DNA of 64,000 nucleotides from Apostichopus japonicus (lineage: Eukaryota > Echinodermata > Holothuroidea > Aspidochirotida > Stichopodidae). The stretch lies in contig NC_092582.1 of assembly GCF_037975245.1 (NCBI RefSeq), positions 17,696,577 to 17,760,576 on the forward strand. Direction: 5' to 3'. A model generated the notes under the pieces. The model searched no databases and was not told the origin of the DNA. It saw only the letters and a program-made list of their open reading frames with translations. The position numbers were made by a program, and so were the translations under genes. Shown here piece by piece: positions 50,401-60,404 of the stretch. The first letter of the stretch is position 1, and every line of letters begins with the position of its first letter.

Positions 50401-52720
50401 TAAAAGATAACACTTGAGGTATCACGTTTCATTACTGTCTGCATTTTATAGCAACAAGAGGAGAATTTCCCTTGCAAGCAACGGAAAGTTAATTTCCAGA
50501 GGGCAGCACACGGTTTGGGGCGAGTCTTTAATGCCTTTAACTTATAATGTGTAGTGCAGTTTTGAAGTCCCTGAGTTTTGTCTCTTATAAAATACTCTGG
50601 TTCCTGTGTGAAAAAAAAACAGCTATACGTCTTGCACTTGTATAGCAATTGACCATTTACCAATACTAGTATTAGGAGTATTTTTTAGCTAAGGGAACGT
50701 GTAATTTTGAGTGAATTGTAGTACAGGCATTCATGTTCAGCACTTCATATCACAATGTTTATGGTTTCTTGTCTTTTTATTCTAGTAAATAAAGCTCGAC
50801 TATTTTCAGTGATCACAAGCACAGATTGTGATACTGAGCACAGAGTCTCATGAAAATGCACAGAGGTTTAGAAACAACTGACCTTGTGTTGATGTCTGTG
50901 TTGAATACCCGAGTGTGCAGGGTTAGTCTGATCCGTAATGTTAACACTCGATGTACAGGCCGGTTACTATATTTGTCATGTAATAAACAGCCCAGTTTGG
51001 TATGACGTCACTTTGTTCTGGGAATACTTAGGAGTTAGGACATATTGTTACATTCTGTGTAGCAGTTATCACATTCATGACTTAAAGGGGCATTGAAGAC
51101 TCGCCCCAAACCGTGTGCGGCCATCTGAAAAAGTTAACTTTCCGTTGCTTGCAAGTGACGTTTTGTTCGTGTCGCTACAAAATGCAGACAGTAATGAAAC
51201 GTGATACCTTGTTACCTTTTATCTAGACCTGAGATGTCCATCACTGCTAAGCACACTGTATTGTGGGTATTGCACCATAAGGTGGTGTCTAATACTTCTG
51301 TTACACCTCATTCGAAACTAGGTCAGATTACCGTCATGAGACGTTTCTTTGTGCGCGAGTCTTCACACCCGTATACTTATTCCCTATGAAAATAGTATGC
51401 ATCAGTACAGAAATTGCTATACATTGTTGCGGTTTTGAAGTAATTTTCTCAGTTTGTACAATGCACATCATTTAGCAGTGTTATACCAGATAAAATATTC
51501 CCTGTATGGTAACTTTGCACTCTAGTTGCTATTCATTAAATCACTGCTATCCATTAAAAGAACATTAACAATGCCCTTGCTATCGTAAATTTACAGACAC
51601 CATATTACATGCACAGAGATGCCAAGGTCAGATGTTTTTTAGGCGGGTGAAAATTGTCTGGTGCTGTTGGATAAGTACACCATCTAAGCGGAGCGCCACC
51701 ATGGGTTGGCGCGAAGCGTACAAGAAAATTTTGGGATCTTACGGCCTCTCAGATGGCCGGAAACATCACTTCCCGGGTCATCTAAGCTGAATCTATACTG
51801 TCTCCATATTTGTATTGTGTCTATATTTTTTTCATTCCAGAGGAAAAAATATCTTGAAATAAAAAAAATCTCTGAAATTTTGCACTGTGTCCTCAATACT
51901 TGAGATGGGGGCCAAAAGGTTAGAGGTGGAAAATGACGACGGAGCGCGACCACCGGTTTGGCGCGCGTAGCGTACAATCAGGGAAATCATTGTTGTATGA
52001 CAGACCCGGCCCTGATCGCGGCAGGAAACAGCACTTCCTGTATTTTGGGGCAGTAGCACTGAGCTGAATTTGAATGTGATATTCCAAATTCCTAAGGAAC
52101 TGAACTCCTCCCGGCCGGAGTACTCCAGCATGGCCTACGGTATACAGCGGTGATGTGTGCATGTGTACAACAGCTACCGGTAGTTTCTGGCAGTAGCGCG
52201 CGTACTTCATTCGGTTGCATTCAATGACTTCGCGGACGCTGTTGCGTTCACGTGTGTCGTAACGGTATTATTTTTCACGAATCGTATAGGTAACGTTGCT
52301 TTCAGCCGGGCATATTTAGCACAATCGGCTTTGAGTAATTTCCGATCCTGGCGGTTCTGAGATAATTCGCATTTTGGTGTGATAAAATGAATTTCACGCT
52401 AGCAATGATACACTTTCACAGGAAAAACTCTGTGAGCCTATAATGCGGGAGATTCTTCAAAAATGCGGGAGATTCGGACAGGTGGGCGGGAGACGACCCG
52501 AAAATGCGGGTGACACCCGCCCAAAGCGGGTGACTTGGCAGCACTGCATGCATGTTACTCATCTGACCAAACTATGGCAGCTACCAGTCTCAAATTCAAT
52601 ACAGGTTTTGCTAATTGCAAAAATATACAGATATCATTATTTCCAAATATATTTTACAATGCTTACTATTCACTTACGGACATGCGTATCCACAACTGGA
52701 GCACTAAACAGTGAATTCAT
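44222..52720 (-). CDS. Amidohydrolase-2 family metal-dependent hydrolase, complete seven-exon gene (295 aa)
   Basis: Seven exons join in frame: 52678-52720, 49820-49984, 48821-48897, 48420-48577, 45769-45930, 44652-44718 and 44222-44437. They total 888 bp, that is 295 residues plus TAA. All borders are GT..AG and all split codons are compatible. The product is a single TIM-barrel domain of the COG3618 / Amidohydro_2 type. Visible motifs are D11-T-H13-V-H15 followed by FWDL (barrel-start metal site), GVVGWVDLT-like GMVGWVDLTDPD, LGVRHITELEPSDWL, FDILLRPHMMDF, IIDHLAKP (D170, H171), CKLSGMVTEADW and MYGSDYPV (D240, where many relatives have GSDWP). Relatives include bacterial sugar-lactone and dicarboxylate lactonases, so a cytosolic lactonase-like hydrolase is likely, but the substrate cannot be read from sequence. 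The length is typical of the family. The introns are full of transposon insertions but the coding sequence has no lesion, suggesting a functional gene. Confidence 0.88.
44652..44718 (-). CDS. Amidohydrolase gene, exon 6
   Basis: A 67-bp exon with acceptor tttctttgcag and donor GTGCAG|gtaaga. It completes Leu and encodes SGMVTEADWENWSIEDLKPY followed by VQ, in phase 0 with the last exon. Confidence 0.88.
45769..45930 (-). CDS. Amidohydrolase gene, exon 5
   Basis: A 162-bp exon with acceptor cttccttcag. It completes Arg and reads PHMMDFVPQLAPKFPKLSF, then IIDHLAKPKIKEKEIEEW (a predicted catalytic-site strand with D170/H171), and ends with NVYCK plus TT of a split Leu codon at donor gtgagt. Confidence 0.9.
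46720..46762 (-). mobile_element. hAT-type terminal fragment
   Basis: Read on the minus strand the segment begins CTGGGGTGGGCAACCCGCGG and continues GGCCACATGCGGCCC, the tip sequence widely known from hAT (Charlie-like) elements. No partner end was found nearby. Confidence 0.55.
47915..48364. mobile_element. hAT-like non-autonomous element in amidohydrolase intron 4
   Basis: The left end CAGTGGCGTAGCCAG and the right end CTGGCTATGCCACCG are inverted repeats. Flanking octamers GTATACTA and ATAAACTA match at 6 of 8 positions, fitting a decayed 8-bp hAT-type duplication. Long poly-G and poly-C tracts lie just inside the ends. CAGTGGCGTAGCC termini are common in invertebrate genomes. No transposase is encoded. 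Confidence 0.75.
48420..48577 (-). CDS. Amidohydrolase gene, exon 4
   Basis: A 158-bp exon with acceptor actgacag and donor TTAAG|gtaatc. It encodes VEDILVHYAQSDRFLGVRHI, then EPSDWLGREDVHRGLKLLE and HGLTFDILL, and ends in phase 2 inside an Arg codon. A hAT-like insertion (47915-48364) stops only about 55 bp beyond the donor. Confidence 0.9.
48821..48897 (-). CDS. Amidohydrolase gene, exon 3
   Basis: A 77-bp exon between acceptor ctgcacag and donor GAT|gtaagt. It begins with the last two bases of a split Asp codon and encodes WVLEFVKSHKW followed by GMVGWVDLTDPD, a strand-and-turn segment typical of the family. It ends in phase 0. Confidence 0.88.
49820..49984 (-). CDS. Amidohydrolase gene, exon 2
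   Basis: Acceptor ttgtag precedes AT TTT TGG. The exon reads FWDLKKFQYQWPTSEI and continues through RNFLPDDYLDAVKEV and AIFVQVHN, and it ends in phase 1 at AATG|gtaaac. A (TA)n microsatellite sits a few bases past the donor at about 49781-49800. Confidence 0.9.
50177..50536 (-). mobile_element. TTAA-flanked MITE, copy 4, in amidohydrolase intron 1
   Basis: A 360-bp copy with ends AGGGTGTGAAGACTCGCG and GCGAGTCTTTAATGCCT and perfect TTAA at 50173-50176 and 50537-50540. It lies about 190 bp upstream (in transcript order) of exon 2. Confidence 0.87.
51086..51371 (+). mobile_element. TTAA-flanked MITE, copy 5, in amidohydrolase intron 1 (internally deleted)
   Basis: Preceded by TTAA (51082-51085) and beginning AGGGGCATTGAAGACTC, it ends GAGTCTTCACACCC with the right TTAA mutated. 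At 286 bp it lacks part of the interior present in other copies. It is opposite in orientation to copy 4, 550 bp away. Confidence 0.82.
51614..52546. mobile_element. hAT-like element of 0.93 kb ending just upstream of exon 1 in intron 1
   Basis: The ends CAGAGATGCCAAGGTCA and (reverse read) CAGTGCTGCCAAGTCAC form imperfect inverted repeats. Flanks share CATGCA but not a clean 8-bp duplication. Inside are two diverged direct repeats of about 95 bp (about 51690-51785 and 51940-52045), each with GGAGCGC..GGCGCG..GCGTACAA, and an unusual run of CGGGTGAC / CGGGAGA motifs at 52443-52530. The element is more GC-rich than the surroundings. The boundaries are less certain than for the other elements. 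Confidence 0.5.
52678..52720 (-). CDS. Amidohydrolase gene, exon 1
   Basis: This 43-bp exon encodes MNSLFSAPVVDTHV plus the first base of a histidine codon, and ends at donor C|gtaagt. The second metal-site histidine (H15) is split C|AT across intron 1. An in-frame TAA at 52736-52738 lies just upstream of the ATG, so this is the true start. I found the exon by looking for the missing D-x-H-x-H motif in the required phase. Such a short exon with an exact motif, phase and donor is unlikely by chance. Confidence 0.85.
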
Positions 52721-52924
52721 CTCTGATTTCTGTAGTTATAGGTCATCCATGCAATTCAAACTGAAAAGTAATAATAATAACTGTTTGAAAGTACTGAATC
52801 TTACAAAGGATAATTGTTGCATCAGCAAATGAGATTGACAGTGTTCATGAATGCATTTAAATTTCAATGACAGAACTTCAATGACAAATCTAAAACTAAT
52901 ATCAGAATGGGTACAGCCTATAAT

Positions 52925-53132
52925 GTAGCTATAGCTAGGCCTATTACATTTTTTAATTCTTGGCTGTAGTTTTTTTTCTTCAGGTATTCACCCTAATTGA
53001 CTGGTTGGATGGATCTGAGGGTTACACAGTAGCTATAGCTAGGCCTATTACATTTTTTAATTCTTGGCTGTAGTTTTTTTTTTCAGGTATTCACCCTTAT
53101 TGACTGGTTGGATGGATCTGAGGGTTACACAG
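52925..53132. repeat. Recent 104-bp tandem duplication upstream of the amidohydrolase start
   Basis: Two nearly identical copies start GTAGCTATAGCTAGGCCTAT at 52925 and 53029, differing by a few bases. They lie 205-410 bp upstream of the ATG at 52720, in likely promoter or 5' UTR sequence. Confidence 0.88.
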
Positions 53133-53689
53133 TTTGAAACGTTTATATTAGAATATCATACATGTAGCTATAATGCTCTCATCCAAACCTTGGGGTTTCA
53201 CTGAACAGTTACAGTACCATCAGTCATTCACAAAACAGATAACAAACCTGGTAGTGGTACTACAGTAGCCTAGAGTAACTATAAGCAGTAATACTTGATA
53301 GTAAGACCTAACTTAAATTTTGTTACTAGCCTAACTCACATGCTAGTTTGCCTTTGAACATTGCCAGCCTAGGCCTTATGAAAGCTAGTACTAGTACTAG
53401 TAGGTATAATCTAATGTTTATTGTTGATAAACTCCATTTTGCATTAGGCATGTCCGTCTAAGTTATGTGCAGCTAAATCTAATGTCGACCAGATTCAGTG
53501 CGCCTCACTCTCCACAAGCCACATCCGTACATTACTCAGCTCAAAGGGTACATGATAAAAAGAATGATTACGTGCGTACGTAATTTGTCAAAGATCAAAC
53601 ATGATATATCCAGATAGAACACTCGTACGTGTACGGAAGCCCAGCAGGGACATGTGATTTGACGTTTTCATGAGATCTCTGGATCGTTA

Positions 53690-53762
53690 CTGAAATGTAC
53701 CGTGTACATGTCTCTTATACCTCAATGAGGTTATGTGGAGAAAATAAACTGAACTGAACAAT
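53690..53762 (+). mobile_element. Possible LINE 3' tail fragment
   Basis: CCTCAATGAGGTTATGTGG followed by AAAATAAACTGAACTGAAC resembles the short-repeat tails that end many truncated non-LTR elements. Confidence 0.4.
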
Positions 53763-53869
53763 TACACCTCGTCAAAATTGCTAATCTGAAAATGGACGTT
53801 TTGACTACATCATACCAACTCGATCATCAAAGTGACATTACTCTGGAAATATACATTTTATCGAGATGC

Positions 53870-53908
53870 ATTAAGACGTTTCTTTTTTCGCGAGTCTTCA
53901 CACCCGTA
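53870..53908 (+). mobile_element. Solo right end of the TTAA MITE (copy 6)
   Basis: Only the terminal ~39 bp are present (TTAAGACGTTTC followed by GCGAGTCTTCACACCC). The rest of the element is missing. Confidence 0.65.
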
Positions 53909-55344
53909 GCATCCGTTTGCTGTCAATGACTGCAATTGTCGATAAAAAGCTTAGTTGAAATACCATGTTTTTTCCGCAATTTAATGATTGCAAGTGTTGG
54001 CAAAGGATTTTGCATTTTCTGTATTTGTATGACTACATGTTCGGCGAAAATTTTTAACACGTTCATATAGTACAGACCGTGACAAAGCTAAAACATCGCA
54101 GAAAATCCACGATCTTACAGAGAATATAGTTACACAATTGTAATAGATTACTCCATCAGAGAACACGAGCAGCGATCGACAGCTAGGCAATGGCTTTTTT
54201 TGGCAAGTGCATACATCATCCATGCAAGTAGCGCACGCGTACTATTTTCTACCGGGACTTTCCCGATACAGTCTACGTTTACAACCTTGGAAAGACAAAG
54301 CACTGTGCAGGGAAAAGATTGTTCGTCTCTGAAAAGCAATATTTTGGGTGGTACGACTTGTCGCGGGGGTCACGTAAACAAATCCTTCAAGTCAAAAGAA
54401 AATCGTTCATAGTTTCCAAACTGAAAGCAAACAAAATGGAAAACCTTAAAATAAAGGTATTATTCTAGCAGATATGCCGACTTTATGTTCGTAAAATTGT
54501 TCCAACAACTCTGGCAAAATATGCAAATGATTTGTTGCAACTCAATGTCCGCACCTGCTTTATACTGTACCATTTTACTTGACATTGATGTAAAACTTTT
54601 CTTGGCAAGCTGCCAACAAAAATTCCACAATCAGTGTATTTTGCTAATATTGCATCAGAGATGTTATTGCGTATAGCCTGACTAAACGCTTTGCGGTCAT
54701 CGCGGCACAACCTTTGTAGCCTGGGCTTTACACTCGATCTCAAGCTATAAATTGTAATCGAGAATTCGAATAAGCCAATCTGTTTTTAGTAGTTATCGAA
54801 GCAACATGTATATCTTTTCACATTTCCTGTTATTATTTTCTAATACAGAGTTCAGCAATATTCGTAGTGAACGTATGTTTTGGTGAGCTTTTACGAAAGT
54901 TCAGCTTATCGATTAGGCTTTGTAGGTCTATACAGAACATTCGACCTTTGTTACTCGATCAATTCATGCTGGCTCAAAATGCCATCATCTCACTTGGTAG
55001 GCCTGCGCACTATGGTTCACATTCCTTGCAGTTGCACCTTAACTAATATTTTATTAATAATAATATACTAAATACTACTATGGTTATACTATAGGCTATA
55101 TTGTACACCGGTTAGGCTAGGTCCGTGTCTGTAACTTGACCATATATATCTCTTTTTCTTAGGTTGAAAGACTTTCGTAGGTTCTTCACCGATTTATACA
55201 GAGATTTCCATCATTTCTGCTTTTATTTTGTTCGCATAACCTAGCCCTACAATATAGGCTAGTCGGTCTCTCTCGGACACTTTGGCTAGTTCTGAAAGCA
55301 CTAAATTCTTTGAATTTGTATACGTATTTTGACGTCATAAAAGT

Positions 55345-55515
55345 GAACAGCGCCACCAGTTCAAAGGAGACAACAACATCAAAGGAGCCAACAGCTTCAG
55401 AGTAGACAACAACGTTGAAGGAGACAACAGCATCAAAAGGAGAAAACAGCATTGTAGGAGACAACAACATTGAAGGAGACAACAACATAAAGGAGAGAAC
55501 AACATCAAACGAGGC
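55345..55515. repeat. Imperfect ~18-bp minisatellite
   Basis: Repeats of AAGGAGACAACAACATTG with variation. They generate a spurious Leu/Ser-rich ORF on the minus strand. Confidence 0.8.
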
Positions 55516-55559
55516 AACAAAATGATAACAGACAGCATAGAAGTGAACAACATAATACA

Positions 55560-55815
55560 TTGCCCTTTCGGCGTTCCATAGTCCTAACCCCACCTCACGA
55601 GGGGCTCGATAAAGCTCGGGCTAGCCCCGTTCCCAGTAAGGTAGTGAGAAGTGAGAAGATAAGTTTCTTATTTGTAGGACTTGCTGTATATTTGTTGTAT
55701 TACTGTATGTCTATTGATACATATACTGTTGCTTTTTTTGTGGCTTTTTTCGTTTACGACCTGTGTAAGCCGAATTTCCGATTGTGGACAATAAATTCAA
55801 ATTCAAAACAATAGG
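55560..55815 (+). mobile_element. Probable LINE 3' tail
   Basis: A GC-rich block (GAGGGGCTCGATAAAGCTCG) is followed by T-rich sequence and the end GGACAATAAATTCAAATTCA, a tail shape typical of truncated non-LTR retrotransposons. The overlapping short ORF is probably not a gene. Confidence 0.45.
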
Positions 55816-55849
55816 CTTCTTTAACTCAAAGTGGATCTTCTACACACTA

Positions 55850-56045
55850 AATTTGAGGTCAGCCCAAGCTTCCAGTTTTTCACAATTTGACCCCTGGTGA
55901 CCCCAAATGACCTTTCAACTCCACCAAAAACACTAGACTTTTGTACTCAATGTGGCACCTCGTATGAAATTGGTCTGACCTTTCCTTCTTGAGATATCGT
56001 GTTTACAAGCTGGGCATCACAAACGCACTCACACACACACACCAT
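55850..56045. repeat. Solitary relative of the GGTCA repeat's right end
   Basis: GACCCCTGGTGACCCC, an ACCAAAAACACTAG block, TTGAGATATCG and a closing CA run appear in the same order as at 37010-37160 (GACCTTTGGTGACC, ACCAAAAACAATAG, TTGAGATAGAGCG, CA run). GGTCA/TGACC words continue to about 56600. This indicates one dispersed family. Confidence 0.6.
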
Positions 56046-57864
56046 CATGAATGCAATGGTTACGATCATCATCGAAACCAAAAATATAAACTTGGACGAA
56101 TGTCATACATGATAAGCGATGTCAACTTACTGAGTGTAAGTGCCATATTGCATCTTTTAGAAGTCAGAGGTCTCTGCAGGTTACAAGAGGTCAAACTCAT
56201 TTGAAAAGTAAACCTTGGATATGCTGTATACGTGGTACGGTACCTTATTGGGTGCATTGAAGAATCATATAGTCGACTTTGGAGAGCAAAGGTCATTTTA
56301 AGTCAAGTGAGGTCAGTGTCTGAAAGGTAAAGAAACACAACTTACTAGTTAAAGGACAGCTTGGACTAGCTTCACACAAGGTAGGCCCTATATGGATTCA
56401 CCTTGTTGAGAATTGTTTCCATTTTGGTACCGGTCAAAAGTCGTTAACGGTCAAAGACAGAGGTCAAGGTCTGAAGGTTGTAAACATGATAGCTCAAAAA
56501 GTACAACTTGAATAAACCCCACATTCGACATATTGGTCCACCTTACTGAGAACAAGAATAGTAATATTTTCTTGGGTTAAGGTTCCTTTGAGGTCAAAGT
56601 CTAAAAAGCTTGTAACAGCAGTAACTTGTAATAGCAGTAAGGTAAAGCTTCAGTCTCGAGACCATTTTGTGCACTGTTAATATTAAATGTTCTCAAATAT
56701 AATGCAGCAAGGAATCCCTAAGCCTGTTGACTTCTAGGTTTATATCAACAATTTAAATTGTGCCTCAAAATATTGTTCACATGACAAATTAAAAATTCAC
56801 AATTTGTACCTGAAATGAACAATTTTCTCTCAAAATTTTGATTTTCTCTAACCAAAATGTCAACTTCTTTTCTATTTACTTGCACTAATTTCCACTTTGT
56901 TTTTGCTTAATTTTCTATGGAATTTGGTGAATATAAAAGGAACAAAAATTCAAGGAACAAGTTTCAAAATTTCCAATTTACATACAAAGTTCATAAATGA
57001 TAAAAATTTTCTGGAAATTATCTAGAGAAAAATACCACCTGCTTTTAGCCAGGGAATAGCTTTGAGGCCTGTATCAAAGCATGTTGCATATACCACAATA
57101 AACAAAGGAAGAATGGTTGCCGAAGGCATCCAAAGAAAAGGCAAATCCGAAGATTAAACTAAAAATGTTCACATTTTTAATCTTTCAACATTCCTGACAA
57201 AAAATGTTCACATGTTAATAAAAAAAGTCTTTACAAGTGTGCTGTATGCAGATCATTGTAGTACCCATGTTTAATGATTCAATGGCTAGTTCAGCTTACC
57301 ACATATACTTTCTGCAAATGAAATCCAATATTTTTGTTGTAAAATCTTGTCACAAAGCATGAAAATGTCAATACAAGATCTGCATGAATCACAATATACA
57401 TACAAGTTTGCTTTAAATAAATATACAACTGAGACATACACTTAGATGACACCAGAGTTGTTAAGGCACTTACTACGGAGAACACAGATATGTTATATAA
57501 CATTAAATATTAATCATTGCATTAATGTTTATTCATAGATTTTCCCTGTTAATAAGTTTTGTTATTTTTTTAACATTTGTTAATTCTGCTTTCCAACAAT
57601 TTGTTTTGGACTGTTGGTCAAACTGTCAGTAAAAACAACATCTACACTAATGTAATTGTCAACTTACTCACCACCGGTTAAAACATGATCATACATATAT
57701 ATCTTTGCTATTCAAAAACATAGATTCAAAACAATTTTTTAATGACAATTTTCAATCTCCATTTTTATTAAATAGATAATGGCAGAAATTAAATGGTTTA
57801 CTAAGTGTCATATCCGAGATAAAAAACATGTAAAATACATCATGGATATATGTAAATCCAATTG

Positions 57865-58490
57865 AAATTTGGTTCACAAGTTACATTATATGTTCATAGG
57901 GTCAGGTCCGACCAAGTGGTGGGGGGCGGACAGGTCTGGTGGGGGGGGGGCAGGCAATAGTGAGGGGGGTCAGGCTACAGTGAGGGAGGTCAGGCTATAA
58001 ATAGGGATGCCTGAAATGGCTCTCGAAAAAAGGTACATTTGACCTGGTATCTTACAGATTCGTTTAGGTTGCAGTGCTGGAAGGAATCATGAAAAGTCAA
58101 AGTTACTCCTGAAATTTTCGAAAGTTTTATCCCATAGAGGATATTAAACTCAGTGACTCAAGTATAGGACTTGATACCCAATCAGGAAGAGCAGAGGGCA
58201 TTGATTCAAATCTGAATTCAAGTTACTCATACATGTAAGTTACTTTATATGTTAACAGGGTCAAGACAACTAGAGGGGGGGGGGGGCAGGTGGGGCTATA
58301 GCCAAGGGCCAAAAGAAGGGTGCCATTTGAGGTACTCGCCCCAGGTGACTGAACAGGCTCTGGAAATCCTCTGAGCAGAGTACATTTGACCTGGTAACAT
58401 ATAGATTTATGAAGTTACAGTGTGAAACAAGTCATAACTCAAATCACGAAACTTCCAAAGTGAAGTTATATTTCAAAAAGTATTTTCCCA
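57865..58490. repeat. Diverged tandem duplication, ~355-bp period
   Basis: TTACATTATATGTTCATAGG followed by GTCAG, G-rich sequence and GTACATTTGACCTGGTA is repeated after about 355 bp as TTACTTTATATGTTAACAGG and so on. Confidence 0.7.
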
Positions 58491-60127
58491 ATAGAAGCAA
58501 TGAGTAGTAATGACTCCACTGCAAAATCAAATGACTTGTTACAATTTCCACTATTTTATGACAAAATAACCATCTCAAAGTTGTTACTGTGCATTGAGCA
58601 AAATTGATTAACAGAAAAAAGAGTAACTGGTTATGGAGTTCATTAACTTCATTTGAATTTTGCCCACAGCAAACTTGCCAAAATCAATTCCTCCTTTTTT
58701 TTTTTTGTATTATAATCTTCTTGTTGATTTAACCCTTGAAACCTGATACATTTGGAATGTTTCGTTCAGCTCTAAAGAATGTCAATACGTAGTAAAATTT
58801 CATCAAAATGAAACTTTTTTGTACAAATATTAGCTTCCTCTGTGACGAAGCGAGTTAAATTAAGTAGAAAAAAACAAAGAGCTATTCCAGAGCTCTCTAA
58901 ATTGCCGGAATGACATCATTCGCTCGGCTGTTGCCAGATGCAAAAATTCACAAATACCACCAAATTTGAAAGAAAATTCATAGCTTCGCCATACAAAATG
59001 CTATGAGGCTATGGCTTTGACCTGAAGATACATAGAATTTCAAACATTTTTATTACGCAATCAACTTCAGCCATCGGAATATCCCTAATTCAAATCCGAA
59101 ATTTATCCATAACGAATGTGTATCAACAATAACACATTTGCCCACTTTAGTTATTTGGCAAAAAATGCTTTTTCATAACTCAAGAAATTGGGCAGCAAAA
59201 ACCTACATTAAAATACTCGGAACATAACGGTATAGGACAACTCAATGCAAGCAGTGATGACTCAGGCCGAGGAACGTAACGACCTCACTGAGGCTATGGC
59301 TCCTAATCAATTTCTTCCTAGCCTTGATGTATTTCCAAAACAAGTAAATATGAGTAATGTGATAACATTATTTTCTTCTAATTTTGCCTATATGTGAATC
59401 ACTTACAGTGCATAATTTATCCAGTATTGATTTCAAATTGCTATACAAGGGCAAACATGAAATAGCAGTTTCTCTCTTTACACAGGAATTATACTAATTT
59501 ATATGTGACCAAATTCAGAGCCAGTTAAACTGCTACTCAAATACCTAAGCACTATCACGTGCCAAAACAAATTTATAATACTGATTTACGGACACATGAT
59601 CCATAGTTTGTGTAATTGGCAGGGTTTTGTGTTGTTTTCTTCTCCAGCAAACAAGACTACTGTTCAAAATATGATCAAATTCAATCAAATCGGGACACCC
59701 TTGTTACTGTTACCATGTAGAGAGTGTCAAAGGGGTCTGGTGGGGCCATCCCCTATTCCTCTCACCATCCCCCACCCCCACACTGTCATAACTTTCCAGA
59801 ATATCAAGAATCAGTATACAAAGAACAAATTTGTCCTCAAGATGCCAAAACATCTTCAATTCTCAGAATCCAAATAAATTAAGGAATCATTCATACTTCA
59901 GGGAAGCAGTAAGATTTTATCCATGTGTAAGTTAATTTATGAAAGGACTCAAATGTTACATAACAACTAAGGCTTTCCGATCCTGTACCAATCAATTGAC
60001 ATCCGAAGATTACCAATGAATCTGTTTGAAAATTGGAAGACTATTAATGCACTAATAAGACACTCCTTGATATTTTGATATTTCCCTCAAACCTATAACA
60101 TTCCCCTTTTTAGCAAACCACCAAGGA

Positions 60128-60194
60128 AACATATATTATATTATATACATAAATATATATACACATATATATACATATACATATATGTGTATAC

Positions 60195-60225
<31 letters not shown>

Positions 60226-60272
60226 CAAATATATATATATACATATATATATATATACATATAAATATATAG
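60128..60272. repeat. (TA)n/(CATA)n microsatellite downstream of DAXX
   Basis: An imperfect TA, ATAC and ATAA run starting about 130 bp past the DAXX stop, in probable 3' UTR or downstream DNA. Confidence 0.9.
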
Positions 60273-60404
60273 ATCAGTAACCGCATAACTGTGCACAGAT
60301 ATAGTTGGGTCATTTGAAATTTGATGTTATATTTGTACTTGTTATGAGACCCTGCAATCTCTCTCACTTGCCTTTTAACCTGAAATGAGGAACCATGAGG
60401 TATT

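Larger units (their letters stand above)
53133..60404. other. Intergenic DNA between the amidohydrolase and DAXX genes
   Basis: Holds a MITE end, LINE tails, a GGTCA-type repeat, an 18-bp minisatellite, a diverged duplication and TA repeats. A minus-strand ORF at 54483-54743 has mixed composition but no recognised family. Confidence 0.55.

Noticed and set aside
54483-54743. Minus-strand 86-aa ORF as a gene
   Set aside because: No family, no splice signals matched to it and average composition, so too weak to annotate.
55186-55593. Leu/Ser-rich minus-strand ORFs
   Set aside because: Generated by the 18-bp minisatellite. No conserved feature.
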